The notes beneath the pieces are model-generated. The model did no database searches and had not been told where the DNA came from. It saw only the letters and a list, made by a program, of their open reading frames with translations. A stretch of DNA of 64,000 nt from Gracilaria vermiculophylla. Its lineage: Eukaryota > Rhodophyta > Florideophyceae > Gracilariales > Gracilariaceae. Location: NCBI GenBank assembly GCA_019155205.2, contig JAHNZQ020003146.1:1181548-1245547 (forward strand), given 5' to 3'. Below, piece after piece: positions 1 to 9,984 of the stretch. The stretch's first letter is position 1. Every line of letters starts with the position of its first letter. The translations under genes were made by a program, and so were the position numbers.

Positions 1-441
1 CAGCTGGCCTTTGATCGCCACAGATTAATGGCACTTGCAAAGTGCAGACACGATAAGAATATGGGCACACTACTGGGCTATCTAAGAAGTTGTTCAACTT
101 GTGTTGTGCATCTATGAATGTGAGCATGAACATCTTCGTATTATATGAGGAGGCTCCCATAGTCTCGGCCATATGGGTGCTCGCATTCAATTGTGTTGAT
201 CTGGACCAAGAGGAAACCCAATGTGGATTGCCGGACACCGACATATTCAGTGCTCAGCGAGCTTTCCTTGGACCTACCACTAGTAATTCGAAATCTTGAG
301 AAAATGGGTATCGCGGTTGGATATTATGGGGGAAAACAGCAACCACGAGCCATCAAAACCAAGATATGATGACATCAGGGTTCCAAGTAAGCTCGCGAAC
401 AATAGTTGATGGTGCCCTTCATTGAGCATCTTGTAGTGCTG

Positions 442-2928
442 TCAATGAGGCCCAATCGAACTGCAAAATAAGCATTCTCCAACCTGTACCGAGCATTTCC
501 CTACACCGTTGGTGCTTGTCATCTGGGACAAATCCTGTTCCTCCAAGAAGTTGGAATATGTTTTGATAGCTTCAGAGCCAGAAGCGTAATCGTTACGATC
601 TTCGTCAAGTAGACACGCTTCAGATTCCAGGCCTCTGTGCGATACTAATCTTGATTCTTCGAATGTTCTGCTTCTATGTACAGAGAGAGCTTCATTCCAT
701 GAGCAAAAGATCTTCATCTCGAGTCTGCCTTCATCAAGTTTGTTTCGCTGAGAAATGGAGAGCATGTTATGCAAGCTACGATCCCGAACAATACTTATCG
801 AAGATGGACTGATGCTCAGCACTCGCAAAGCGAACTCACGAAGAGCTAATGATGTTGAAGATTTGTTGCTTGTATATTCCAGCCAGTACATAATCGGTGT
901 TCTGCTGTACGTGCGACTCAGAGTCTGGGTTTCTTGCTTCGCTTCTCGAATCCAGCGCTGCCTCAAACTTTGGTATTCTTCGAAGAGAAGTCGTACAGCC
1001 TCACGTTCGCCCCCATCCCACCTTTGTTTGAGCTCTGGAGGAAAACAACTAGACTTGACGAAATGTGCCATTTGGGTTCGTAGAGAATTTCTCTCCTTCA
1101 CAAGATTATGTGCGATGCTTCTGATATCTAAACAATACGCAGCCCGATGAAGTACATTGAGCAAAGGTACCCTCCCATTTCGTCCTTTCAAACGATGGTC
1201 CAACACTTCCATAACCTCCAGCCTCCGTTCTTTGGTATAGTACACAGTTGTTGGAAGATTTCGCAACTTTCTTTTCAACTCCTTGGTCACCGGGTACACT
1301 TCAGATATGAGGGAAGAATCATCATTGAAAAATCTGATGTACTGTTGTACATATCGAAATAGGTGGTACACATCGAGGGCTTTCACAAACAAACTTTTGT
1401 CTGTTACAGTTTGAATGAAAAACAGCCGCTGAGTCGACGAGTTTTCCCGATCGTAGAACTCTGAAACGTTGATCAGTCTCCTGAGCAATTCCCGGTAAAT
1501 GAGAAACAATTGCAAAATAGAACTTACTGACAGGATACGGATGGGAAGCAATGTCTCCGGAATCTCCGCTGTTCTAGGAAGTTTGACTCGGCCGTATGTA
1601 TCGTTTTGGTCCTGTTCGGGAGCTAGAGCATGACCCTGGGTATTGTTCCCGCAAGCTTGTTGGTCGAACTCATCTTTCAAAACTCTGAAGCGATCATAAA
1701 GTTTTGCGTGGTGAAACAGATTGGAAAACAATTGAAAAACCTTGGAAACAACGTCTCGTATCCACGGGATACTTTCAAGATCTTGGAGTAACAGTTGTCC
1801 AACACGAATTTGATCAAAGCATGAAATCATGTGATCGTATTTCTGGAGTGCATGGAGCTCCGCAAGCACACGGCTGCTAGCATGGTTTCCTATGACGGCA
1901 CATACAGATTTCATATCCCCATACTCCTTGAAAGCCTCTTGCACGAGAGACCCGCGAACATCAACGCCCATGTCATTCATTTTGATGAAGAATGAGCGCA
2001 GAAAGAAAGTTTCGCGGACACCTGACTGGCCTGTTATTGCTAAAAGAACATTAACGACAGCTGCTCCGTCGGGTTTGTCACGTTCATCGAGTATGATAGT
2101 GCAAAAGCTCTGGCTCAATATCGCCGTGATGGCAGATTTTACCCTACTTTTCACAGCTGCAAAGAAGTTGCCTAGTTCAATCTCAACCATTTGGCGGTAC
2201 ATGGGCAACTTTTCAGCAAACACTGGATCCAATGATTTCACAAGTTGATAGAAATGGTGACCTGCTGTGTCTTTGCCGAGAATGGACAGCGGCAAGACAC
2301 CGGCCGCGATGGCTCTAGCCAATAGTTGGACAGCCCTCTGATGTTTCCCATCCATGTCCTTGCATAGACTCATGTCTTTTTCATCAACGCCGAATGTTGC
2401 CCCGTTCTGTAGTTTTGTTTGCAATACTGAACTCCGTTTTGGCACAAGGCTATGTCTTTCATTCGATGAATTATCCGCTGCACATGGTGGTCGTATTGAA
2501 CAACGTTCCAACACGGGTGGTTGAAATATGGGCATAAATTCTTTCGGTTGAATTTTGTTATGTTGTCGCCGCAAAGACTCGTCTTTCAGTAGTTCCTGTT
2601 TGACCTCCGTAGCGGTTGCGACGCATTGCAGCAAATGCATTCCCAACGCCAAAGACCTTGGTCTTTGTGCCTTTGTCTGCCAATAACATTGCTTGCAAGT
2701 GGTCAACACTTGCGCAGAAGAGCTTCCTTGTGCCGCAGAAAGATAAAACAGGGACATCGCCCACCATTTGGGCTTTCTGCCCCTTTTCTTTAAAATGACT
2801 TTCGAATGCGAATGGCATTGTCGCATAGAGTGATCGTGGTCGAACGAATCGTCTCGAGGTCGTTCAGATTCGGAGCTTGATTCTGACCTTGAATGGTCTG
2901 GTTCGGTGATTTCGAGGCCGCGGTCCAT
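442..2928 (-). CDS. hAT-superfamily transposase-like protein (DUF659 type), possibly domesticated
   Basis: An intact 828-codon reading frame starts at ATG 2928. Near residues 76-103 there is a BED-type zinc-finger pattern (Cys-x2-Cys, then His and Cys, within TTCKQC and HLLQC). The middle (about residues 210-400) resembles the DUF659/RNase-H region of hAT transposases, and about residues 700-760 match the hAT C-terminal dimerisation segment (LRVLSISPSSISIVRDRS). In active hAT enzymes the core carries a TDNA-like Asp and a CxxH motif. Here the corresponding stretches read IGNHASSR and SCFDQ, so the catalytic set looks incomplete. The frame has no stops, which argues against simple decay. No terminal inverted repeats or target duplications could be recognised by eye. 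It is divergent from UTP12, with about 920 bp between the starts. The family assignment is fairly sure; domestication is inference. Confidence 0.68.
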   Translation of the reverse strand: MDRGLEITEPDHSRSESSSESERPRDDSFDHDHSMRQCHSHSKVILKKRGRKPKWWAMSLFYLSAAQGSSSAQVLTTCKQCYWQTKAQRPRSLALGMHLLQCVATATEVKQELLKDESLRRQHNKIQPKEFMPIFQPPVLERCSIRPPCAADNSSNERHSLVPKRSSVLQTKLQNGATFGVDEKDMSLCKDMDGKHQRAVQLLARAIAAGVLPLSILGKDTAGHHFYQLVKSLDPVFAEKLPMYRQMVEIELGNFFAAVKSRVKSAITAILSQSFCTIILDERDKPDGAAVVNVLLAITGQSGVRETFFLRSFFIKMNDMGVDVRGSLVQEAFKEYGDMKSVCAVIGNHASSRVLAELHALQKYDHMISCFDQIRVGQLLLQDLESIPWIRDVVSKVFQLFSNLFHHAKLYDRFRVLKDEFDQQACGNNTQGHALAPEQDQNDTYGRVKLPRTAEIPETLLPIRILSVSSILQLFLIYRELLRRLINVSEFYDRENSSTQRLFFIQTVTDKSLFVKALDVYHLFRYVQQYIRFFNDDSSLISEVYPVTKELKRKLRNLPTTVYYTKERRLEVMEVLDHRLKGRNGRVPLLNVLHRAAYCLDIRSIAHNLVKERNSLRTQMAHFVKSSCFPPELKQRWDGGEREAVRLLFEEYQSLRQRWIREAKQETQTLSRTYSRTPIMYWLEYTSNKSSTSLALREFALRVLSISPSSISIVRDRSLHNMLSISQRNKLDEGRLEMKIFCSWNEALSVHRSRTFEESRLVSHRGLESEACLLDEDRNDYASGSEAIKTYSNFLEEQDLSQMTSTNGVGKCSVQVGECLFCSSIGPH

Positions 2929-3851
2929 TCTGAGCGAAGGGTTGAAATAACAAAGCGAACGAGCAACGCGGGCTCACCGACGCGCTTTAGGAGCGTTTAA
3001 TACAAGAAAAAGCGCGAAAGTCAGCGCTGTGTAAGGACAGCAGGGCCAGAATAACAGTAATCACGAATATCGATAGATGCTGCGAGAAGTTGGAAGACTT
3101 GTGATGTGTATGAGGTTGAGCCCAACGCGTTTCATGTCACAATGATCGCTTAGGCCGGAAGACTCGCAGTGGACTCTTTACGCGCAAGCGAACAGTTACA
3201 AACCATTGAATGCTTGTGCGAAGGCACGCCGGACGTCTTACGATCGTTCTCTTTTCGGCGCCTGTGCTCGCTGCTCACATCCCCACACCCTTCTGCGGAA
3301 CGCAGATCCGCCACTACATGAAATCAGCGACGACAAGGCACAAATGCACTGAACTGTCCAAGATGCGCTAAGGCAGGCACGATGGGTCGCCGGAACAAGA
3401 CACGCTCCCTACCGTTGCATACGACGCGATTGCTGTAGAACTAGCGCGCCGTGAACACTTTCTGAGCGCGATGCAAACAAGGGATAAAAAGGGATATAAT
3501 GTTTTCTCTAGAGCTCATTGCTTTTTGAAAAATATTAATGTGCCCCAAAATCGTCTTCGTCGCCGACGCTACTGTGATCCGATATTGTCAAGGCCTTGCC
3601 CCAAACTTGTCCTCTTCCATTTTTAACCCAACGCCAACGCGTTGAAACGTCGTTGTTTTATTGCTGCAAACAAGTAGTCATTGCAAAGGAAGAAATTTTC
3701 AGACCGTAGGGTGTCTGTGGCGTTTCGTCTTCTTGCGGAAGTACAGCTTTCCTTCCGCGCGCGTTGAGGTCAGCCTCAACTCCAATCCTTTGGCCTCCCA
3801 ACAAGACTCTGCGCTGCTTCTGAGGTTTTTTTGCTCCAACCGATTAAGTCG
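2929..3851. promoter_or_regulatory. Divergent intergenic region between the hAT-like gene and UTP12
   Basis: About 920 bp separate two divergent start codons and must hold both promoters. No coding frame, RNA gene or clear repeat was recognised. The stretch just before UTP12 contains a T-run next to the start region. A TTG codon lies upstream in the UTP12 frame, but the first ATG is at 3852. Confidence 0.4.
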
Positions 3852-6800
3852 ATGGTTAAGGCGTATTTGAAGTATGAGCAAGTTGCAGCCTTTGGCGTTG
3901 TGGCCAGCAACACAGCCCCTTGCATTGAGCTCAAAAACAACAACGGTTTGCCACTTGTAGCATGTGCAGCAGGTGACAACGTCACTATCTGGAATTTGCG
4001 CACCGCCGAATCAGTGGTTAGGCTTGGTAACTCGGCGACAAGAAAAGCCGGTCCTGTTCAGGCAATTGCTGTCTCAGATGGTGGCGAAACAATAGCCAGT
4101 GGCTATGCGGACGGATCGATACGGTTATGGGAGCTGTCTGTAATCGGCGATATCACTCATTCTGCTTTTGAACAAGAAGAACCGCACCCCCTTATTACAT
4201 TCAACGGCCACCGGTCTGGAGTTTCCTGTCTTGCATTTGAGAAGATTGCTGCGGGTCGCAAGACGAATAAGACAGCTAGCGTTCGTCCTTCTGCCCTTGT
4301 GAGTGGATCAAACGATGGAGATGTGATCATGTGGAACACTGCGGAAGGGAATGGAATTTTCAGGCTTGCTGCTCATCATGATGCCGTCACGAGTGTTTTA
4401 TACTTCATGAGGCAACCAGATGCATACATTGTTTCATCGTCGAAGGACGGCACAATACGAGTGTATGACGTAGATACACAGCACTGTGTTCAAACAATCG
4501 TTGGTTATCGCGCAGAGGTCTGGTCAATGCAACTAGACCCAACGAATTCTCTTCTGGTTACAGGTAGTGTCGGCGCTGAATTGAAAGGATTTCGGCTGCG
4601 AGATAGCACCGCACAGACTTCGGCATTGAATAACAATCAGGAACAAGCTAACTCGAATCATCTTGATCACGAAACTGTGTTTCGAGAAATTGGGTCTGTT
4701 GAGAGACAGACTGCTGCTGAGCGAGTTAACTCCATCAATTTTACAATGTATGACGGAGAAACTTTTATGCTTGTGGGTGCAGCAGACAAAAACGCCGAGA
4801 TATACTCAGTTCGCAGTCTCAAGAAAGCCGAAAGTCACCGCAAGAGACGAGAGAAGAGGGAAATAGAAGCTATACAGAAAGAGTTGGCGATCACAAGGGA
4901 AGAAAAAGGATGGAGTGATTTGATTTTTCAGCAGAACCTGTCGGCAAAGAAAGAAACGGTTTCCTGTCAGCTTGAATTGCCGGACTTTCTATACAGCATC
5001 AGACAATTGCGAATGTCAAAAAAGCTTCGGTCTATTGCCTTCTTCGAATCCAACGTCGTGAAAGGAAAGGGACAAGGTGGCGAAGCCAAATTGCAATTGC
5101 TTGCTCAAGCGAAGGACACCAGTATTGAAGTTCACCAAGTCCATGTCTCTTCCAAGAAGAAAAAAAAGCGTAGCAATGAGCGTCAGAATACCGCAGCTAA
5201 TGAGAATTTCGAATCGAACGAGATAAAAAAGCTCATTAACCTCGATTTTGAAGGTCATCGCAGTGACGTTCGTTCCGTTTCCCTCGCTCCGGATGACAAC
5301 CACTTGGTATCGGCTAGTGATGGTTATCTGAAGCTCTGGAACGTGGCCACTCAGAAGTGTATTAGATCGATGAAACTCGATGGTTACGGTCTTTGTTCAC
5401 AGTTTCTTGGTGCTGAAGGTCGCATTGCGGTAGTCGGAACTAAAACTGGGGGCCTTCACGTCTACAATATGGGTTCTGGAACGCTGATTACGGAGCACAA
5501 AGAAGCTCATAAGAAAGAAATATGGAGTATGTGCTTGGACAATAAAATTTATGAAGCAGATATGTTAATCACAGGAGGATCAGACAAACGGGTGTGTCTT
5601 TGGGATTTTGAAGACATCCTCATGAACAAAAAGGGTGAAATCAAACTAAAGCAAGTGTTGGAAATGCCTGATGAGGTTTTGTGCGTTAAAGTTGCGTTCG
5701 GCCGTAAACGTCCTGTACTTCTTGTGTCGCTCATGGACTCCACTGTTCGGGCGTTTTTCATGGACACTTTTGAACCATATCTCAGTTTCTATGGTCACCG
5801 CCTTCCCGTTATGTCCTTTGATGTGTCCAGTGATGGTCAGATTCTGGCGACAGGCTCAGCTGATAAGACGATCAAATTGTGGGGAATGGATTTTGGAGAC
5901 TGCCAACGAAGTCTTCGGGCTCATTCAGAATCAGTGCTGTCGCTCGTTTTCCAGCCAAATACCCATTACCTTATCAGCGGCTCGCGAGATGGGACTCTAA
6001 AGTATTGGGACGCGGACAAGTTCGAGTTTGTTTGTGAAATTGAAGGTCAAAGAGGAGAGGTATGGTCCGTAACAACAAGTAATGACGGAGAAATAATCGC
6101 TTCCGCTAGTCATGATAAACTTTTACGAGTTTGGAGACGTACAGATGAGCCCATATTCCTTGAAGAGGAACGAGACAAACGGATGGACGAAGTTTTTGAG
6201 TCCTCTCTCATTGAAGAGGACCTGAAAGAGGCCTCAAAGAGCAAAAAAGGAGATGCAGGATTCATGAAAGATCTGTCAAAAGGTGAAGCATCCACAGCTG
6301 GAAAGAGATCACTGGAGACGGTGAAGGGAGGCGAAAGACTCCTGGAAGCTCTCAAGTACTGTTCAGAGGAAGAGGAACGGTTAGCGACTGCCTCGGATGA
6401 GGCACAGAATCCTATGATGCTAGGATTATCCCCAGAAGCGTTCATGCTTCGAACTCTGGAGCAAATCAAAACTGCAGACCTTGATGAAGCTTTACATATT
6501 CTGCCTTTGGGTGCGGCAGTAGCAGTGCTCGAATACTGTTGTAAGCTTTTGGATCCAAAGTGCAAAGCGGCAATACTATCCGCAGAAATGCTAATTCGCT
6601 CATGTATATACTTAATCAAGCTTCATCACAGTCAAATAACAGCAGGCGCTGCCAGTCGTAAGCTTGTTTCGGATCTCCAGGAACGCATGCTGCAACATAC
6701 AAATAATATTCGCAAGAGACTGGGTTTCAATGGTGCAGCGTTGCAATTCTGGCAAACAGAGCTTGTTGAAAGGGATGATGCGCCGTTCCGTGATGCCGAA

Positions 6801-6863
6801 GCTAAAGCGCACAACATGAAGAGAAAGCGAATGAAAACTAATCGTATGCAAACAGTGAGATGA
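3852..6863 (+). CDS. UTP12: U3 snoRNP WD40 protein UTP12 (WDR3/Dip2)
   Basis: This 1003-residue protein of the UTP12/WDR3/Dip2 family belongs to the UTP-B subcomplex of the small-subunit processome, which processes 18S rRNA in the nucleolus. It has two WD40 beta-propellers, with repeats such as GSADKTIKLWG, GSRDGTLKYWD and SASHDKLLRVWR, separated by a charged lysine-rich linker (about residues 420-460). The C-terminal UTP12 domain contains the helical segment AFMLRTLEQIKTADLDEALHILP. Length and order match the family (yeast and human about 940 residues). The ATG at 3852 is chosen because the N-terminus MVKAYLKYEQVAAFGVVAS aligns with the start of WDR3; the frame is open upstream only through non-ATG codons. 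No intron is seen. It is convergent with the small gene at 7023-7615. Confidence 0.95.
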   Translation: MVKAYLKYEQVAAFGVVASNTAPCIELKNNNGLPLVACAAGDNVTIWNLRTAESVVRLGNSATRKAGPVQAIAVSDGGETIASGYADGSIRLWELSVIGDITHSAFEQEEPHPLITFNGHRSGVSCLAFEKIAAGRKTNKTASVRPSALVSGSNDGDVIMWNTAEGNGIFRLAAHHDAVTSVLYFMRQPDAYIVSSSKDGTIRVYDVDTQHCVQTIVGYRAEVWSMQLDPTNSLLVTGSVGAELKGFRLRDSTAQTSALNNNQEQANSNHLDHETVFREIGSVERQTAAERVNSINFTMYDGETFMLVGAADKNAEIYSVRSLKKAESHRKRREKREIEAIQKELAITREEKGWSDLIFQQNLSAKKETVSCQLELPDFLYSIRQLRMSKKLRSIAFFESNVVKGKGQGGEAKLQLLAQAKDTSIEVHQVHVSSKKKKKRSNERQNTAANENFESNEIKKLINLDFEGHRSDVRSVSLAPDDNHLVSASDGYLKLWNVATQKCIRSMKLDGYGLCSQFLGAEGRIAVVGTKTGGLHVYNMGSGTLITEHKEAHKKEIWSMCLDNKIYEADMLITGGSDKRVCLWDFEDILMNKKGEIKLKQVLEMPDEVLCVKVAFGRKRPVLLVSLMDSTVRAFFMDTFEPYLSFYGHRLPVMSFDVSSDGQILATGSADKTIKLWGMDFGDCQRSLRAHSESVLSLVFQPNTHYLISGSRDGTLKYWDADKFEFVCEIEGQRGEVWSVTTSNDGEIIASASHDKLLRVWRRTDEPIFLEEERDKRMDEVFESSLIEEDLKEASKSKKGDAGFMKDLSKGEASTAGKRSLETVKGGERLLEALKYCSEEEERLATASDEAQNPMMLGLSPEAFMLRTLEQIKTADLDEALHILPLGAAVAVLEYCCKLLDPKCKAAILSAEMLIRSCIYLIKLHHSQITAGAASRKLVSDLQERMLQHTNNIRKRLGFNGAALQFWQTELVERDDAPFRDAEAKAHNMKRKRMKTNRMQTVR

Positions 6864-7022
6864 GTAAAATGAAGACAAGTATGCTTATACTAAGACCAGT
6901 ACTGTTCAATTGAAGACGTGACGCACTCGCGTTCCCCTTTCCGCCAGACCCAAGGGATGGGGTTTGCACACACGCGGGGTGCAGCACAGCCGAAGCTGAA
7001 GGTCATATTCGACACTAAACCC

Positions 7023-7615
7023 TTAGACCTTCGGGATTTCTTCGCGCATCATTTCTAGACTGCGTTTGGTGTTTGCGATAAGACTGTCGATTGTAAGCCC
7101 GTACTCTTGTAATCTTACCGAGTATTGTTTGATAAACATCTGCGCGGAAAATTCCTCGCTGAGCTTGAGGCGTGTGAGAAAGATTGCAAATCTGTCGACG
7201 ACATCGAGTGCAGAATCTATGAATATATGCTTTCCCTGTGAGTCAAAGGACTATGAAGCGTAGGCAAAAGTTGTGTCAGAAAATGTTGATAATGGTATGG
7301 TCACCCAAATGAATAACACTCCATCAGAAAACGTACCTCATATCGAGTGCCAAGTTTCGCCAGCTCGGAGTAATCTCGTTCAAGAGAGCCCATTTCCTTT
7401 CGCACGATTTCGGATTTCATCAACTTGCTATCTGAGAAATCAGGAAAGAACGGACCCATCATGGAAACTCTTGCCTGACGATGGCGACGTGTGGATGTGG
7501 TCGATACCTTACTCCGTGGTCTGCAGACTCTGATCGTCGATGAATTTCGAGATAGAGAGAAAGGAATTCCTGATGTGAAAGCTGGGCATCTGTTCCCCTT
7601 CATATTACCTGACAT
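7023..7615 (-). CDS. Small two-exon protein of unknown function
   Basis: I joined two minus-strand exons. Exon 1 is 7615-7337 (93 codons, ATG at 7615) and exon 2 is 7235-7023 (70 codons plus TAA). The 101-nt intron (7236-7336) has a GTACGT donor, a CTGAC branch-like motif and a CACAG acceptor, and the phase is 0 on both sides. These are the same signals as in the clear introns of phosphomannomutase and eL29. The 163-residue product has a basic, Ser/Arg-rich N-terminus. Its second half is rich in alternating hydrophobic and charged residues (for example LDVVDRFAIFLTRLKLSEEF and LQEYGLTIDSLIANTKRSL) and is probably alpha-helical or coiled-coil. I recognise no family. It is convergent with UTP12, 160 bp away. 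Confidence 0.6.
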
Positions 7616-8670
7616 TGGTTGACACCGTGAAATCTACAAGCTTGCGTGTAGGTGGACAGCGGAGATAAGTTGGCTAATGGTGCTAACGTTTAACGTTCGG
7701 AGAGAGCGGAAGTGCAGCCTGGGTCAGCAAGATATCGCGGCGTACACGCGGATACCAGATTGTTTCTTAGGGAGAAACGGCTTGGACGTTTCTGCATATA
7801 CGAGCAAAGTGTCCGTGGCGTTTACCGGTCGATCAAAACGACTGTTGGCGATGATTCACGACATCCGGCAGATTTCATCGTTTGTGGTTATAAAGCCCTG
7901 CGGCCATATCCAATAAAGCCTAAAATCTCATCTACTGGTGACTTTTCATTGGCTCGTGTCTGCATCAACTTGGAGCTGTAAGAGAAATGCAACACAGTTC
8001 TTCAAATGCTACTTCATCTGGGTAGTTCTGCTCGCTGGTGTGCAAACAACAGCTTTATTCTAGCACCGCCCATCGTTTTTTTTGAAGAGCCAAGTTGTCG
8101 GCGACAGGGGTTATCGCTCTGAAGACAATTTTCTCGCAATCCCCACGTGTGGATCGTGTGTTGAAAAGTTGAACCAGGGTAGGGAGTGTGCTCGGAAACT
8201 TCTTCAGGTTTCAGGCAAGGGAGGAAACATTTTGGGCTTACTCAGATAAAGACGTTTTCGTCTTGTTTATGCAATATGAAGCTACTCAAAATCGGCGAAG
8301 CTTGGCGCGCGGCTCCCACGAACTCGTCTTGCATTCATTACTGGAGACCGGTTTCTAAACCGGGGCTCCAAATTTTTGAACCCTGAAGAACATTTATCAA
8401 ATAGTAGAACACGTCGACCACGGGTCGGCGAAGCGGAAAGTTGCCGTCAAGCCGTGAAAATTGTCTGCGTTTGAAAGACCGTGAAAAGAACTAGGAGAGC
8501 GTCCGTCATATGTCACATGGAAAGAGTTGAAATAAAAACCACGTTTTAATTTAATTTGAAACCTATGAAATTGGTTCGTTCCATAATTTCAAATTTAATG
8601 CGTCGTACCAAGATAAGCAGAGCGTACAAACGCCAAGATGAGGCACTCGCTGTTCTGTCCATCTCTCTCT
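7616..8670. other. Intergenic region with no confident gene
   Basis: Overlapping plus-strand open stretches at about 7677-7981 (79-89 codons, in two different frames) have no recognisable product and no clear splice partners. The rest shows no gene, tRNA or repeat up to the minisatellite. Confidence 0.35.
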
Positions 8671-8993
8671 CCGAGGGCCGTGAGATCTTCTTTGGTTTTT
8701 CCGGAGCTTGCTCCGAGGGCCGTGAGGTCTGATTTTTCCGGAGCTTGCTCCGAGGGCCGTGAGATCTTCTTTGGTTTTTCCGAAGCTTGCTCCGAGGGCC
8801 GTGAGGTCTGATTTTTCTGGAGCTTGCTCCGAGGGCCGTGAGGTCTGTTTCGTTTTTCCGGAGCTTGCTCCGAGGGCCGTGAGGTCTGTTTCGTTTTTCC
8901 GGAGCTTGCTCCGAGGGCCGTGAGGTCTGTTTCGTTTTTCCGGAGCTTGCTCCGAGGGCCGTGAGGTCTGTTTCGTTTTTCCGACAACTTGTC
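8671..8993. repeat. Minisatellite: eight tandem copies of a 37-42 bp unit with an internal hairpin
   Basis: The block CCGAGGGCCGTGAG recurs at 8671, 8713, 8750, 8792, 8829, 8870, 8911 and 8952, giving spacings of 42, 37, 42, 37, 41, 41 and 41 bp. Three spacer versions exist: one with ATCTTCTTTGG, one with GTCTGATTTTT, and one with GTCTGTTTCG. Most copies are preceded by CGGAGC-TT-GCTCCG, a perfect 6-bp inverted repeat. Because 41 is not a multiple of three, all minus-strand frames stay open and give 137-194 codon frames that repeat the same three peptides in turn. I treat those as artefacts of the repeat. The array ends about 90 bp before the ankyrin gene. Confidence 0.93.
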
Positions 8994-9084
8994 GCCAACG
9001 CATTCCATGATTCCTTCTGCAGACCTCAGACGTCCGGAAAGAAAACAGCAATGTGCATTTCAGCCGTAGAGACATGTCTTCAAG

Positions 9085-9984
9085 ATGAGATCGGAAGCAA
9101 GACAGTTCAAATGTTTTCGCATAGGAGGCCCCGAAAACATATGCCACCTGCTAGAATGCCGTCCAGATCTTGTGCATTCCAGGAGTGCGGATGATGCCAC
9201 TGCCCTGCATCTAGTCGTAGCTCATAACCCTAGAGCAGAGGAGGTGGCCCGCCTTCTCATCGACCGTGGTGCCGATGTGAACGCGCGCGGGTTTAGAAAT
9301 CAGAACAAAACCGTGCTTCACGAAGCCGCATGGCGCGGTTGCCCGAGAACAATCCGCTTGCTCGTTCAACACGGCGCCCGCGTTGACGCGGTGAAGAGCG
9401 GCGACTGGACAGCGCTGATGGTGGCTTGCGCGCGCGCAAATGCCGCCGCCGTCAAGGAGCTATTGGATCTCGGGGCAAGGACGGGTTTGGTCAATCGTTC
9501 CGGTGAAACGGCTCTTCACCTAAGCGCGCGAGCGGACTGTTCGGTCGCCGTCCAATTGCTCTTGACGCACCAAGCTGACTTTAACGCACGCTCTAGAAAC
9601 GGCCGGCAGCCGTTGCACTATGCTGCGCGCGCTGGTTCGGTTGCGTGCGCCACGGTGCTTGTCGCCCATGGAGCGAGCTGGCGAATAAAGGAAGCGAGCG
9701 GAATGAACGCGGCTGTTGAAGCCTGTGCAATGGGTCGTGCTGCGATTGTGCGTCTCGCGCTGGAGACGGACAGCAGTACTGTCTGGGAAAAAGACTGCGG
9801 TGGTTTGAACGGTTTGCATCACGCAGCTGTGGCTGGGCATTTGGACGTCGTTCGCGAGCTTCTTAGGACGAGGTATGCGTATATGAATGAACAGGATAAT
9901 CGCGGGCAAACAGCACTCATGTTGTCGGTCTACAACGGCCATGAAGAGGTAGCAAAGGAACTCCAAAGAACAGGCGCCCATTGA
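9085..9984 (+). CDS. Ankyrin-repeat protein, ANKRD16-like
   Basis: This 299-residue protein consists almost entirely of about eight ankyrin repeats (for example NKTVLHEAAWRGCPRTIRLL, SGETALHLSARADCSVAVQL and NGRQPLHYAARAGSVACA). The pattern VDAVKSGDWTALMVACARAN closely resembles the matching repeat of animal ANKRD16, a protein linked in mouse to alanyl-tRNA synthetase proofreading. The orthology is inference from this local match. The start is the ATG at 9085, right after the minisatellite. Beyond the stop at 9984, another frame (9953-10243) remains open with coding-like composition, so the true C-terminus may be longer if there is a frameshift. There is no signal peptide or membrane segment, so it is probably cytosolic. 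Confidence 0.85.
   Translation: MRSEARQFKCFRIGGPENICHLLECRPDLVHSRSADDATALHLVVAHNPRAEEVARLLIDRGADVNARGFRNQNKTVLHEAAWRGCPRTIRLLVQHGARVDAVKSGDWTALMVACARANAAAVKELLDLGARTGLVNRSGETALHLSARADCSVAVQLLLTHQADFNARSRNGRQPLHYAARAGSVACATVLVAHGASWRIKEASGMNAAVEACAMGRAAIVRLALETDSSTVWEKDCGGLNGLHHAAVAGHLDVVRELLRTRYAYMNEQDNRGQTALMLSVYNGHEEVAKELQRTGAH

Noticed and set aside
1..441. Short plus-strand frame at 90-299
   Set aside because: 69 codons, no recognisable features; probably flank of the hAT-like gene.
8671..8993. CRISPR array
   Set aside because: The spacers are near-identical variants rather than unique sequences, units are contiguous, there are no cas genes, and the genome is eukaryotic.
8546..9147. Minus-strand frames of 137-194 codons over the minisatellite
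   Set aside because: They repeat the same three peptides because the 41-bp unit shifts frame each copy; composition explains the open frame and the longest lacks an ATG.
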